From assembly GCA_011799875.1 (NCBI GenBank), contig CM022299.1, positions 350,654,526 to 350,718,525 on the forward strand: 64,000 bases of DNA, read 5' to 3'. The position numbers were made by a program, and so were the translations under genes. Origin of the DNA: Thinopyrum elongatum. Taxonomy: Eukaryota; Streptophyta; Magnoliopsida; Poales; Poaceae. The notes under the pieces are model-generated. The model was given only the letters and a program-made list of their open reading frames with translations. It was not told where the DNA came from and searched no databases. This document shows positions 1-10,857 of this stretch, piece by piece. Numbering within the stretch: position 1 is the first letter of the stretch; the number at the start of each line of letters is the position of its first letter.

Positions 1-223
1 CTATCAGATCTCACTTTTGCAAGTGACCGTGAAGGGATTGACAACCCCTTTATCGCGTTGAGTGCAGGTGTTTGATTGTTTGTGCGGGTATTAGGTGATT
101 TGTGCGTTGTCTCCTACTGGATTGATACCTTGGTTCTCTAACTGAGGGAAATACTTATCTCTACTTTGCTGCATCACCCTTTCCTCTTCAAGGGAAAAAC
201 CAACGCAAGCTCAAGAAGTAGCA
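1..223 (+). mobile_element. 3' end of an Athila-type LTR (E3)
   Basis: This stretch is closely similar to the last part of the E0 LTR copies (about 13430-13656 and 18895-19119). They share the block around 'gtgaagggattgacaacccc' and the terminal 'gaagtagca'. Directly after position 223 the sequence switches to minus-strand integrase DNA of E2. The LTR therefore ends here, as part of a larger element or solo LTR that begins left of the window. The flank starts 'acaca', which could be part of a target duplication, but the partner is out of view. Confidence 0.8.
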
Positions 224-1036
224 ACACACCAATCCTTTCAAGAACTTGATAGCTGATTGTGCAGTTACCTTCCTCACAGGCTCCACTTCCAGCCACTTTG
301 TAAACTTGTCGATTGCAACGTATAACAATTCAGAGCCCCCGGTAGCATGGGGGAAGGGGCCCAAGATGTCGAGCCCCCAGACCAAAAATGGCCATGACAA
401 AGGGGTCGTCTGGAGAGCTTGAGCAGGTTGATGGATGTTCTTGGAGTGGAACTGGCAGGCTTCACATCTAGTGACTAGCTCAATTGCATCTTGGAGGGCC
501 ATGGGCCATTAGAAACCTTGCCGGAAAGCTTTTCCAACCAAGGCTCTTGATCCAATATGGGAGCCGCACACGCCTTTGTGTATTTCTGCCAACAGTTCCT
601 TCCCCTCTTCCCGGCAAATGCACTTCAATTTCACACCGTTGTGCCTTCTTCTGTACAATGTGTCATCGACAAATTGATACATACTGGCCCTCCGGGCTAC
701 TCTTTCAGCTTCTTCTTGCTCCTCGGGAAGTTCTCCTATTTGGAGGTAGTGGACTATGTGTCGTGCCCAAGTTGGAGCCTGAGGCTCGGCAACAAGGACA
801 AACGGCACCTCCTCATTCGTGGGAGCGCATATCTCAACCACAAGAACTTGTAGTTCGGTGGGAGGGTGTTGCTCACCAGGCGAAGTGGAGTTATTCCCGG
901 CAGCCTCTCTACCGGGGACTTCAGGGGGCCCTACCGGGAGATGCTTGCCGGAGTCCAATTTCCTCCTTTTTCTGGCCATCGCTGTCGGGGATACTGAGGG
1001 TTGAGTCAGGTGGAGAACAAAAGTCCCTGGTTCCAC
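224..1036 (-). pseudogene. E2 integrase remnant (zinc-binding and partial core)
   Basis: The conceptual minus-strand product starts with a spacer rich in Pro/Glu (around 1036-720). The H2C2 zinc-binding region follows ('HKGVCGSHIGSRA', then 'CEACQFHSKN'), and then the start of the catalytic core with the first Asp in 'WGLDILGPFPHATGG'. At least one frame change separates the zinc-binding part (509-1036) from the core (ending at 224). The core stops at 'SAIKFLKGL', where the E3 LTR is inserted, so the second Asp and the Glu of the DDE triad are not in the window. E1 carries the same region complete at 9799-10857. Integrase would insert the cDNA into the genome. Confidence 0.85.
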
Positions 1037-1045
1037 AGGGAGCTT

Positions 1046-1921
1046 TTATGCGGCACATTTTGACAGATGATCAGCGATGCTGTTTTCCGCATGTGGCACG
1101 TGCTCAGTTTGCAATCCATCAAAATGCTCCTTCAGCTTCCTCACTTCCTCTACATATGCCTCCATTAACGGACTCTGGTAATCCTTGTTTACTTGTCTCA
1201 CTACGAGCTGCGAGTCTCCACGAATGATCAACTTCTTAATTCCCAATTCCGTTGCAATTCTGAGCCCGGCAAGGAGCCCTTCATATTCCGCAGTGTTGTT
1301 GGTGGCCTTCTCCCAGGGAAAATGCATTTGGATCACATATTTGAGGTGTTCTCTAGTAGGGGCAACAAGGAGCATGCCAGCCCCTGCGCCTTGTAGTGAG
1401 AAGGCACCGTCAAAATACATGATCCATTCTTGGGGTGTCTCCTTGCCGGGGATAACTGTTTCTGGTGTATCTTCATCTGGAGTAGGTGTCCATTCTGCAA
1501 TGAACTCCGCCAGTGCCCTACTCTGATCGGTTGAGGTACTCTCATACTTTAGACCAAAGCTTGACAACTCTAATGCCCATTCAACTATTCTACCGGTGGC
1601 CTCAGGGTTCCTCAGTATGCGTTGCAAAGAGAAACAAGTGACAACTGTGATCTCGTGGGCTTGGAAGTAGTGGCGCAGTTTCCTTGAGACCATGATGAGG
1701 CCGAAGATCAACTTTTGCACTCCAGAGTACCTTGACCTAGCCCCCTGCAACAGGGAGCTAACAAAGTACACCGGTCGCTGCATTACCTTTTTCTTTGTCA
1801 TGGTCTTGGGATTGCTTTCGTTACCCTGCTCTTCTTTCTCCTGATCTACACCCAACCTTGCCGTGACTGGTTCACTTCCTTCCTCGGGGAGGACAGTAGC
1901 TGCGGCTGCTCTTTCATCCAC
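1046..1921 (-). pseudogene. E2 RNase H region (connection RNase H and second, archaeal-type RNase H)
   Basis: The frame is open for 291 residues. The first part ('YFVSSLLQGARSRYSGVQKL', then 'LRHYFQAHEITVVT') is the end of the usual gypsy RNase H. After a linker comes a second RNase H with 'WIMYFDGAFSLQGAGAG', 'NNTAEYEGLLAGLRIA' and 'IIRGDSQLVVRQV'. These supply the Asp, Glu and Asp metal ligands. The double RNase H is established for Tat-type elements, where the second copy resembles archaeal/plant RNase H. A stop separates this ORF from the RT frame just beyond 1921. RNase H would degrade the RNA strand of the RNA:DNA hybrid. Confidence 0.85.
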
Positions 1922-1927
1922 TTCCCG

Positions 1928-2815
1928 CTATGCCACCAGTGCTGCACTAACCACTTTATTGGTTGTCACTAAGTATAGCAGCAACGACTCTTGTGGTTTA
2001 GGAGCGACCAAGGTGGGAGCAGAGGAAAGATAGGCCTTTAAGTCTCGCAGCTCTGCTTCTACTTCCAAGGTCCACTTCATTGGCCCTGCCTTCTTCAGAA
2101 TTTTGAAGAAGGGCAGAGCGCACTCGGCAGACTTGAAAATGAACCTACTCAGCGCGGCAACACATCCAGTTAAACGCCTCATGTCCTTGACTGTCTTGGG
2201 TGCTTGAATCTGCTCGATTGCTCTGATCTTGTTGGGGTTGGCCTCTATCCCCCGGTGAGGTACAAAGAAGCCAAGTAGCTTGCCGGAGGGAACGCCAAAC
2301 ACACATTTCTCAGGGTTTAACTTCAAGTTGATCTTGCGCAGATTTGCAAAGGTCTCTTCCAAGTCCTGAATAAGTGTTGATTTCTTCTTGGTTTTGGCCA
2401 CTATATGGTCCATGTAAGCTTCAATATTCCTATGCAACTGAGGTTCAAACCCAATTTGCACTGCTCTTGCAAAAGTGGATCCAGCGCTCTTCAACCCGAA
2501 GGGCACCCGCACAAAGCAGTATGTGCCACATGGGGTTATGAATGCGGTTTTCTCCTCATCCTCCTTGGACATGAATATCTGATGGTATCTGGAGTATGCA
2601 TCCAAGAAGGAAAGCAAATCACACCCAGAAGTGGAATCCACAATCTGATCGATGTGCGGCAAGGGGAATGGGTCCTTCGGGCATGCCTTGTTCAGATCTG
2701 TGAAGTCTATGCAAAGCCTCCATTTCCCATTCGCCTTGCGCACCACCACCGGGTTCGCCAACCATGTCGGATGCAACACTCCTCTGACCAAACCAGTCGC
2801 TTCAAGTTTCTTCAA
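1928..2815 (-). pseudogene. E2 reverse transcriptase with altered catalytic motif
   Basis: The 295-residue frame covers most of the RT domain. It shows 'NGKWRLCIDFTDLNKACPKD', 'FLDAYSRYHQI', 'FVRVPFGLKSAGSTFARAV', then the active-site strand, then the 'KTVKDMRRLTGCVAALSRF' connection. The active site reads Y-M-D-H (2405-2416) where the family has Y-x-D-D. The second metal-binding Asp is therefore replaced by His (GAT to CAT on the coding strand). The frame begins inside the domain; the N-terminal RT part lies upstream in a different frame. The role would be first- and second-strand cDNA synthesis, but the copy is predicted to be inactive. Confidence 0.9.
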
Positions 2816-2967
2816 GCTTGCTTCCGGACTTTCTGCTTGACGGGCCGAGCATGAGGGCAGACAGCAAGGTGGTGCTCGATTACCTCCCTAGGAACGCTGG
2901 GGATGTCAGATGGTTGCCAAGCAAACACATCGACATTCGCCCGCAAGAAGGCAATGAGCACGCTTTC

Positions 2968-3799
2968 CTATTTGTCATCAAGGGTGGAGCTGATGGTGAA
3001 TGTACCATCAGGGCCATCCAGCCTTACCGGGACCTTCTTTACAGCAGGCGAGGCAACTTTGGATCTCTTGCTAGTGGAACTCCCTGGCAAATCATTGACG
3101 GGTGCAGCACACTCCGGAGAGGCGCGCTTCCCGGATTCCTTGCCGGTATCCCTGCTTGCCTTCTTTCCTTTCTTGCTTTCCTTGGCGGGAGCTGCAGCTT
3201 CCGCGGCCTCGGCAGCGACCGCATCCCGGTACATCTTATCCACGCATATGATTGCATATTTCTTATCTGATGGGATGGAAATGACGCCCATTGGCCCTGG
3301 CATTTTCAGTGTGTTGTAGGCATAGTGAGATGCCGCCATGAATTTTGCCAGAGCTGGACGACCAAGAATCCCGTTGTACGGCAGGGGGAGCTCGACCATC
3401 AAACACAACTCTCTTGGTCTGGTAGTTTAGTTCTCCACCAAATGTCACCGGCAGTGTAATCTTCCCCTTAGGACGACTCTTGCCGGGGTTGATTCCTTGA
3501 AACGTGCCAGTAATCTTGAGCTCTTTATCTGATATCTGAAGCTTGCTAATTACTTTGGGGGAAATCAGATTCAACCCTGCCCCATCGTCAACTAACATCT
3601 TTGTGACCTTGAGGTTGCGGATTGTTGGCGAGACCAACAATGGCAAACACCCTACCGCAGTGGTGCGGTCAGGGTGATCCTCTTCATCAAAGATGATAGG
3701 CATGCGGGACCAATTGAGTGGCTTCCGAGAATCTGCTGCTGGCTCTACGGCATTGACCTCATGCGCCCACTGTTTGAGCTGGCGGTGAGAAGAGTGCAA
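2968..3799 (-). pseudogene. E2 aspartic protease region, frameshifted
   Basis: Two overlapping minus-strand frames carry it. The upstream one (3799-3263) has 'KMLVDDGAGLNLISPKV', matching the D-[ST/D]-G-A active-site pattern of retroviral-type aspartic proteases; the usual Ser/Thr after Asp is Asp here, as in many Tat-type copies. The downstream frame (3408-2968) continues with 'YNGILGRPALAKFMAA', the conserved I-L-G-R motif at the end of the protease fold. It then has an Ala/Lys-rich linker toward RT. The switch between frames near 3400 shows at least one indel. It would process Gag-Pol. Confidence 0.8.
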
Positions 3800-3970
3800 G
3801 GATGCACCTCCGTCAATGCACAGGGCCTCAGTTGCTTTCTGGAACTCTTGCTCACTGGTTTCCTCATCATCCCCTCCATCAGTTTCATCATCACCTTCCT
3901 TTTTTTCTTGGCCTCTAGCAGGCTTTTCATGCTGCTGGGGAGTCTTGCCGCGGCGGCCTCCTCTGTTGTC

Positions 3971-5927
3971 TCAGCTCTTCCCGCCAGCACCTTCTTGGTC
4001 TCTCTCCTTGTCGCGCTTCTCATACTCAGCTTTCTTCTTTTTGACGAGTTGCTCAACCTGATGACACTCTTGGAGATCATGGCCCTTGGTTCGGTGGATC
4101 TTGCAGTACGGCCCGTGTGTCTTCCCGGCTTTTTCGGCCACCGCCGACTCCCGGCAATCAGTGCACGTGGCAACTTCCTTGTCGGGGGCTTCGGTCTTGG
4201 CTTTCTTGCCGGTACTAGGGGTGCCAGAACCCTCAACAGCCAGTACTGCTTTCTCTTTACGCTTCTTGTTGCGCTTCTTATTCTTCCTCTTTGGGTTAGA
4301 GGCATCATCATCATCCTCTGAGTCAACCTCGATGCCGTCCTCTTCTTCGGGGAGTCGCCTCCCTTCCTCCGTACGGGCGCACTTATCCGCCAAGGTGTAT
4401 AGCTCATTCACAGTCTTGGGCAATCGGACGTTCATTTTGGAACGTATCCTCCTGTTGCGCACGTTTGACTGGAACACGACAATTACAGCTGCCGGGTGGA
4501 TATCTGGAATGTTCCTGTGCACCCGGCTAAACCTCTACATGTACTTCCGCAAACTTTCCCCTTCCTTCTATGGAAGGAGTTGCAAGTCGCTGGGCCGTCC
4601 TGGTTCTTGGTGGCCGCTCGTGAAGGCACCAACAAACTCATTGCACAGGTCAACCCAGGACGAAATGGAATTCTCCGACAGGTGCATCAGCCATGACCTC
4701 ATGTTTGGCTTGAGTGCCAAAGGGAAGTAGTTGGCGAACACCTTCTCATCTCTTCCTCCAGCGGCTTGAACAGCAATTGTGTAGATGCTCAAGAACTCTG
4801 CCAGGTTCAGCCTTCCATCATACTTTTCTGGTATTTCTGGTTTGAAAACGCGGGCAGATGGCCAACGGACTTGCCGCAGCTCGCGAGTGAAGGCAGGGCA
4901 CCCAACCTCGAAAGGCAAGTATTCACCTTCACTGGGCGCGGATTCATCGACGTCTGGGCCATTACACCTGTCAGATTAGCGGCGGGTTTCGCGGCGCCGC
5001 TCTATAGTGACGTGTGCATCTTCCCTCCGCCGATCTTCCAGGACCAGCCGCTGATCTCGATGGGCCCGGGGATCAGACAAAGCCATTGATGCCTCGTCAG
5101 GCTCCTAGTCATGCGGTTCTGGTTGCAGCCTCTGCGCTAGCTGTCGCGGAGGGGATTGCACCATTGGAGTGGCCCTTCAACACGGTCAGCAGCTCGGGTC
5201 ATTGTTGTTGCTTGCGGGCGCAGCGGCGGGCCCGCCCGCTGTGATCCTTCCACTTTAGCAAAACCGATTAAACTCTGGATGGTGGCTCTCCACTCGTCCA
5301 TTTGATCGGCCGCTGGCGGGAATCTCAGCTGGAGTTGGGCTCGCGCCATGGCTTCCGAAGTAGTGCTTGGCATAGATGACGAGGCAGACCGCGACGTCGC
5401 TCGGCTCCTGATAGTACCAGTAGTGGTGGTGCCGCGTTCTCATCGCTGTGAGTTAGTCGCCATGGCAGTACAGTGGCGAGAGGGGTGCGCCTGGGGGTTG
5501 AAGACCCCGTTCGGCGCTTCGTCTTGGTTATCTCGCCCTGGGCAAGGCGCGTGCCTCACAGCTACGCCTGTAACAGGGACAACTAGGGGGTCGTGACTCG
5601 CACCAGAGCGGGCATTGTCGCTGCGGCTGCGCTCACCGGCGCAGCGGGGAGGTGGAGACTGAACATTCTCCCCGCCCGTGCCTTGTGGAACATGGCATTG
5701 GGATGTTGTTGATGCCGCCCTCCCCCGGCGTCTTCCGCTCCCGCTTCGGCCGCAGGGGAAATGACGACAGCGCTGCCTGCGCTGGTCACGTCCCCTACGG
5801 CACCCGCGTCCCCCAACACCGCCGCTGCACCCATAGTATCAGCGGCCGCATGCGAGGGGGCCTTTGAGGTGGAAGGATGAGTTGTTGCGCTGGGCTTCTT
5901 CTTGGGCGCCATGGATGATGAAGCCAA
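3971..5927 (-). pseudogene. E2 gag, broken into several frames
   Basis: A start is seen at 5927 ('MASSSMAPKKK'), shared with E1 gag. The Ala-rich N-terminus ends at a stop at 5583. Further pieces follow at 5443-5137 ('LRFPPAADQMDEW') and at 4918-4568, the core capsid region ('VFKPEIPEKYDGRLNLAEF', 'ALKPNMRSWLMHL'). The last piece (4522-3971) has a Lys/Arg- and acid-rich stretch and a Cys/His motif 'YCKIHRTKGHDLQEC', the zinc-binding type seen in Tat gag. Several frameshifts and stops separate the parts. The product would package element RNA. Confidence 0.8.
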
Positions 5928-5992
5928 TGATGAAGAAGACGATGATGAAGATTGACGTGCTGTTCACAACCTTAGGTTAGCGCACGCGCTTG

Positions 5993-6010
5993 CCCCTACC
6001 TAGCGCGCCA
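5993..6010 (-). other. E2 primer-binding site
   Basis: On the minus strand, three bases after the LTR end (revcomp CA at 6015-6016), the sequence reads TGGCGCGCTAGGTAGGGG. It begins with TGG, the complement of a tRNA 3' CCA end, and matches the E1 site at 7544-7561 with one change. The priming tRNA is not identified here. Confidence 0.7.
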
Positions 6011-6014
6011 AAGA

Positions 6015-6622
6015 TGTCGCGGTGGAACACGATCACCTATGGGGCCATCAGCCCCTTGTGGTTCGGCAAGGGAGAAGGTCACGTTGCACAAAGAGCAAAG
6101 GCCATGGAACAGCACGGCAGAGGTGATGCTGGTGGTTTTTACCCAGGTTCGGGCCGCTGGGAAGCGTAAAACCCTATTCCTGCTTTGGTGGATTGAGGGA
6201 AGGACCGCGATGAACGCGCAGCGCTCAAGCCCAGCAAGGTCGCCTCGGGGAGAGCAGCTACGCGTGTATGAGTGTATAAGGGTCCAAATCCTTTTCTAGG
6301 TTGCCATGGCCCTCCTTTATAGGCTAAGGGGTAACCACAGTGGCAAAACAGTCATTATCTAGTGATTAGATAGCCAACAGTGCTATCATACCTAACTCTG
6401 GCAGTTAGGACAAAGTGCATTAAATGCACTGCTAGGTGTCACGCTGAGGATGTAGCCCGGCAAGCCTGCTGCGCCACTTAGTCATCTTCTACCTGCCTGC
6501 TTGACACGCCTCTGGACGGGTGTCATATAGAGGTAATCTTCCTTCCAAATGGCTTCCACGTGCCAAATGACAGCCACTTAATCACCTGGGGGCTCGACAC
6601 CTTACTAATGGATGACTTGCGT
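6015..6622 (-). repeat. E2 5' LTR, inner part
   Basis: This is the reverse-complement match of E1 LTR positions from about 6925 to 7539. It includes the TATA-like box (revcomp CCTATAAAGG near 6311-6323) and the downstream leader. It continues at 12798-13113 across the E1 insertion; joined length is about 924 bases, close to the 917 of E1 LTRs. Confidence 0.9.
6618..6622. repeat. Target site duplication TGCGT, left copy
   Basis: The five bases TGCGT immediately precede the E1 5' LTR. The same five follow the E1 3' LTR at 12793-12797. Confidence 0.95.
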
Positions 6623-7539
6623 TGTCGGTGCAACAAACCCCCAGGTGTGTTGCCCGGACTGTACACAGGCTCAAGAGCAAGGTTACGACATTCAAGACAA
6701 GACCAAGCAGAAGAGATGGCTCTTTGAGAAATCAAAGGCCAGGTCAAGAAGACCAAGACCAACCAAACAAGCAAGATATCACTAAGGAAAAACCTCCCTT
6801 GCCGGGCAGGCGAGCCTGGCGGGGTTGAGGTTACCCGAAGACAAGCCTCAAGACTCCCCCGGCAGGCTTGCCGGGGATGCCAAGGGCGGATTACCCCGCC
6901 AAAGCTCCACCGCTCCACCTCACAGCAATGCAAGTCACCCATCGGTGCGGTGTCGAGCCCCCAAGTGACTAAGTGGCTATTATTTGGTACATGGCAGGCC
7001 ATTTCTGAGGAAGATCATCCCTAAATGACACCCGTCCAGGCGACGTGTCGCGCGGACAGGCGAAAAGGTGGCTGAATGGCACAGCAAGGCTTGCTGGGCT
7101 ACACCACGATGTGACACTAAGCCGTGCAGTTAATGCACCCTGACCTGTCCGCAGAGTTAGGTATGATAGCACTGTGGCTATCTAATAGTTGGATAAATGA
7201 CTGTTTTGCCATTGTGGTAACCCCTTGACCTATAAAAGGAGGGCCATGGCTACCTTTGAAAGGATTCGGACCCTTGTATGCTCGTACGCGCGTAGCTGCT
7301 CCCGCCCTGAGGCGACCTTGCCAGGCTAGAGCGTTGCGTCTCCACCATGGTCCTTCCATCAATCCACCAAAGCAGGAGTAGGGTTTTACACCTCGCGGCG
7401 GCCCGAACCTGTGTCAAACTGCCCGTGTCATCGTTGCCGTGCTGCTCTGTGCTTTCTGCTCTTTGTGGAATGCGCTCTTCCCCCTTGCTGAACCACAAGG
7501 GGCTGATGGCCCCATAGGTTGCCGTGTGATACCACGACA
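6623..7539 (+). repeat. E1 5' LTR
   Basis: Begins TGTCGGTGCAACAAAC and ends CCACGACA. Shares length and near-identical sequence with 11876-12792. The U3/R promoter is marked by a TATA box at 7231. Confidence 0.95.
7231..7240 (+). promoter_or_regulatory. TATA box of E1 5' LTR
   Basis: TATAAAAGGA lies about 310 bases before the LTR end. It is conserved in the 3' LTR at 12484 and, reversed, in the E2 LTR near 6311-6323. Transcription would start roughly 30 bases downstream. Confidence 0.7.
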
Positions 7540-7543
7540 TCTT

Positions 7544-7561
7544 TGGCGCGCCAGGTAGGGG
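7544..7561 (+). other. E1 primer-binding site
   Basis: TGGCGCGCCAGGTAGGGG starts five bases after the 5' LTR end. It has the TGG start expected for a tRNA 3' end complement. Confidence 0.75.
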
Positions 7562-7568
7562 GAGGTGT

Positions 7569-8204
7569 TTGCGCGAATCCGAGAGTGTAAGCAGCGCGTC
7601 ATCTTCATCATCGTTTTCTTCATCAACGGCTTCATCATCCATGGCGCCCAAGAAGAAATCCGGTGCTTTAGCTCACCCGTCCACCTCGAAGGCCCCCTTG
7701 CATGCGGCCACTAATGTCGTGGGGGCTGCGGGGGAACATGGGAACGCCGATGCTGCGGGGAACGTGACTAGCGCAGGCGGCGCCATCACCGTTCCCCCTG
7801 CGGCCGAAGCAGGAGCAGGAGGCACCGGAGGAGGGCGGCACCAACAACAACCTGCCAGCCATGCTCCGCAAGGTGCGGGTGGGGAGAACGCTTCGTCTCC
7901 GCCTCCCCACCTCGCCGAGGGACACAGCCACAGCGGTGGCACTCGCCTTGAAGTGGATCGTAATCACCTAGCTACCCCCACCGCGGGTGCGGCTACGGGG
8001 CCTGCGCCACCCCCAGGACAAGCTAGCCGAGACGATGCGCCAAATGGGGTCATCAACCCCCAAGCACATCCGCGTCATCGTCCTGCCGCCCTGGCGACTG
8101 GCTCGCGGCAGCGAGAACATGGCGCCACCACTACATACACCATCAGAAGTCATGCGACGTCGCGACCTGCGTCGTTGTCCATGCCAAGCACCCAAGACAG
8201 TTAA
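7569..8204 (+). pseudogene. E1 gag, N-terminal part only
   Basis: The frame contains 'SSSMAPKKKSGALAHPSTS' like the E2 gag start; the likely functional Met is the one before APKKK. The Ala/Gly-rich region runs to about residue 200. The coding sequence then jumps at 8185-8191 into the end of the RT region in another frame, and this frame stops at 8204. No capsid core or Cys/His motif is left. Confidence 0.85.
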
Positions 8205-8808
8205 AGACGTGAGGCGTTTGACTGGATGCATTGCCGCGCTAAGCAGGTTCATTTCCAATTCCGCCGAACGCGCCCTGCCATTCTTCAATATCTTGAAGAA
8301 GGCTGGGCCCATGGAGTGGACCCCGGAGGCAGACGCTGCGCTGCAGGATCTGAAGACCTATCGTTCCTCTGTCCCCACCTTAGTCGCTCCAAAACCACAA
8401 GAACCGTTGCTGATATACTTAGCGGCAACCAATCAAGTGGTTAGCGCAGCGCTGGTGGCGCAGCGGGAAGTAGATGAAGAAGCAGCTGCAACTGTCGTCC
8501 CCTCTGGAGAAGGAAGTGAACTCGCCCCGGCAAGGTCAGAGGTAGATCAGAACAAGGAGGAGCGGGGTAATGGAGACAGCTCCAAGGTCGCGGCAAGGAA
8601 GAAAGTGGTGCAGCGGCCAGTGTACTTCGTCAGCTCCCTATTGCGGGGGGCTAGATTGAGGTACTCTGGCGTGCAAAAGTTGATTTTTGGCCTCATCATG
8701 TCCTCAAGGAAACTGCGCCACTACTTCCAAGCCCACGAAATCACGGTTGTCACCCGCTTCCCCTTGCAACACATACTGAGGAACCTTGAGGCCACTGGCA
8801 GGATATAG
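8185..8808 (+). pseudogene. E1 RT end and first RNase H remnant
   Basis: From the deletion junction the frame reads 'APKTVKDVRRLTGCIAAL', then 'LPFFNILKKAGPMEWTPEA', then 'YFVSSLLRGARLRYSGVQKL' and 'LRHYFQAHEITVVTRF'. These are the RT connection and ordinary gypsy RNase H. The RT palm with the catalytic Asp residues is missing. The frame ends in TAG at 8806-8808. Comparison with E2 shows a 2-base insertion here, which shifts the following RNase H region into the next frame. Confidence 0.9.
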
Positions 8809-9743
8809 TGGAATGGGCTTTGGAGTTATCCAACTTTGGTTTGAAGTTCGAGAGCACATCAACCATTCAGAGCAGAGCACTAGTAGAGTTTATTGCGGAA
8901 TGGATGCCTACCCCTGACGAAGACATATTGGAGACAGTTATCCTCAGCAAGGAAGCGCCCCAAGAATGGATCATGTACTCTGATGGGGCCTTCTTCCTAC
9001 AAGGTGCAGGAGCTGGCGTGCTTCTTGTTGCTCCCTATGGGGAGCACCTCAAGTACGTGGTTCAAATTCATTTCCCTCGAGAGAAGGCTACCAACAACAC
9101 AGCAAAATATGAAGGACTCCTTGCCGGGCTCAGGATCGCAACAGAACTGGGAATCAAGAAGTTGATCATTCGTGGAGATTCACAACTTGTGGCGAGGCAA
9201 GTGAACAAGGATTATCAAAGCCCATTGATGGAGGCATACGTCGAGGAAGTGAGAAAGTTGGAGGAGCGCTTTGACGGATTGCAAACAGAGCATATACCGC
9301 GTGCGGAAAACAGCATTGCTAATCATCTGTCAAAGTGCGCTGCGCAAAAACTCCCTGTGGAACCAGGGACTTTTGTTCTCCATCTGACTCAACCCTCCGT
9401 ATCCCCGGCAACAATGGCCAGGAAGAGGAGGAAACTGGACTCCGGCAGGCCTCTCCCGGCAGAGCCCTCTGAGGTCCCCGGCAGAGAGCTTGGCGGGAAC
9501 AACTCCCCTTCGAAGGGTGAGCTGCACCCTCCCGCCAAACTACCAATCTCTGCGGTCGAGGAGTGCGCTCCCATGAATGAGGAGGTGCCGCTGGTCCTCG
9601 TTGCCGAGCCTCAGGCTCCAACTTGGGCGCCACACATAGTCCATTTCCTCCAAACAGGAGAACTTCCCGAAGAGCAAGAAGAAGCTGAAAGAGTAGCCCG
9701 GAGGGCCAGTATGTATCAGTTCGTTGACGACACGCTATACTGA
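8808..9743 (+). pseudogene. E1 second (archaeal-type) RNase H and linker
   Basis: The 311-residue open frame has 'WIMYSDGAFFLQGAGAG', 'NNTAKYEGLLAGLRIA' and 'IIRGDSQLVARQVNKDY', keeping the Asp, Glu and Asp ligands. A Pro/Glu-rich linker leads toward integrase. It ends at TGA (9741-9743) where E2 has an Arg codon (CGA to TGA). This is the best-preserved protein region of E1, but it is cut off from any start codon by the shift at 8806. Confidence 0.9.
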
Positions 9744-10857
9744 AGAAGGCCCAACAGAGTGAAATTGATGCATTTGCCGGGAAGAAGGAAAGGAACTATT
9801 GGTAGAGATACACAAGGGTATATGTGGCTCCCACATTGGATCGAGGGCCCTGGTTTGGAAAGCCTTTCGGCAAGGCTTTTACTGGCCCACGGCCCTCCAA
9901 GATGCAATTGAGCTAGTCACCAAATGTGAAGCCTGCCAATTCCACTCCAAGAATATCCATCAGCCTGCTCAAGATCTCCAGACGATCCCTTTATCATGGC
10001 CCTTCTCGGTCTGGGGGCTCGACATCTTGGGGCCCTTCCCCTATGCTACCGAGGGCTTTAAGTTCTTGTTCATCGCTATCGCCAAGTTCACAAAGTGGCC
10101 AGAGGTGGAGCCCGTGAGGAAGGTGACCGCACAGTCAGCTATCAAGTTCTTGAAAGGATTGGTGTGCCATTTTGGAGTACCCGCCAGGATCATCACTGAC
10201 AATGGCACCCAATTCACAAGCCGCGCCTTCATGCAATACGTTCATGCCCTCGGAAGCAAAGTCTCATTTGCCTCTGTTGCCCATTCCAGAAGCAACGGAC
10301 AAGCTGAGAGGGCAAACGCTGAAGTGTTGCAAGGACTCAAGACAAGAACATTTGATAGGCTATAGAAGTGCGGCAGGCGATGGATCAACGAGCTGCCGGT
10401 GGTTCTTTGGTCCCTTCATACAACACCAAATCGAGCTACCGGGTAGACTCCCTTCTCCCTAGTCTATGGGGCAGAAGCAGTTATCCCCACGGAACTCATA
10501 TACGGATCACCTCGAGTGCTTGCCTATGATGAAGTAGCGCAGGAATAGCACCGGCGTGACGACGCTGTGCTACTTGAGGAGAACCGTCTCCGGGTTGCTA
10601 CACTTGTTGCATGCAACCAGCAAGCCCTGCGTCGCTATCACAGCCGCAGGGTTCATGCCCAGAGCCTTGAGGAAGGCGACCTTGTCCTTAGGCGTGTTCA
10701 GTCCGCCAAGGGTGCAAACAAGTTGACGCTGAAGTGGGAAGGCCCTTACCGGGTAGTACGAGTCACCAGACCCGGCGCAGTCCATCTGGAGACTGGAGAT
10801 GGCATTCAGTTGCAAAACTCATGGAACATTGAGCATCTCCGTAAGTTCTACCCGTAA
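9744..10857 (+). pseudogene. E1 integrase with premature stops
   Basis: The zinc-binding region ('HKGICGSHIGSRA', 'CEACQFHSKN') is followed by the core, with Asp in 'WGLDILGPF', Asp in 'RIITDNGTQF' and Glu in 'SNGQAERANAEV'. All three catalytic residues are visible. TAG stops fall at 10363-10365 and near 10449, with another before 10567. The C-terminal domain (10567-10857) has 'LVLRRVQSAKGANKLTLKW' and 'EGPYRVVRVTRPGAVHL', the GPY/F motif of gypsy integrases. It ends at TAA 10855-10857. There is no chromodomain, as expected for Tat-type elements. Confidence 0.9.

Noticed and set aside
484..1227. A 247-codon plus-strand open frame over the E2 integrase region
   Set aside because: It is the antisense of the integrase/linker coding sequence. 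Minus-strand frames show clear family motifs and the plus frame shows none.
2405..2854. Plus-strand frames across the E2 RT region
   Set aside because: Antisense shadows of the RT domain.
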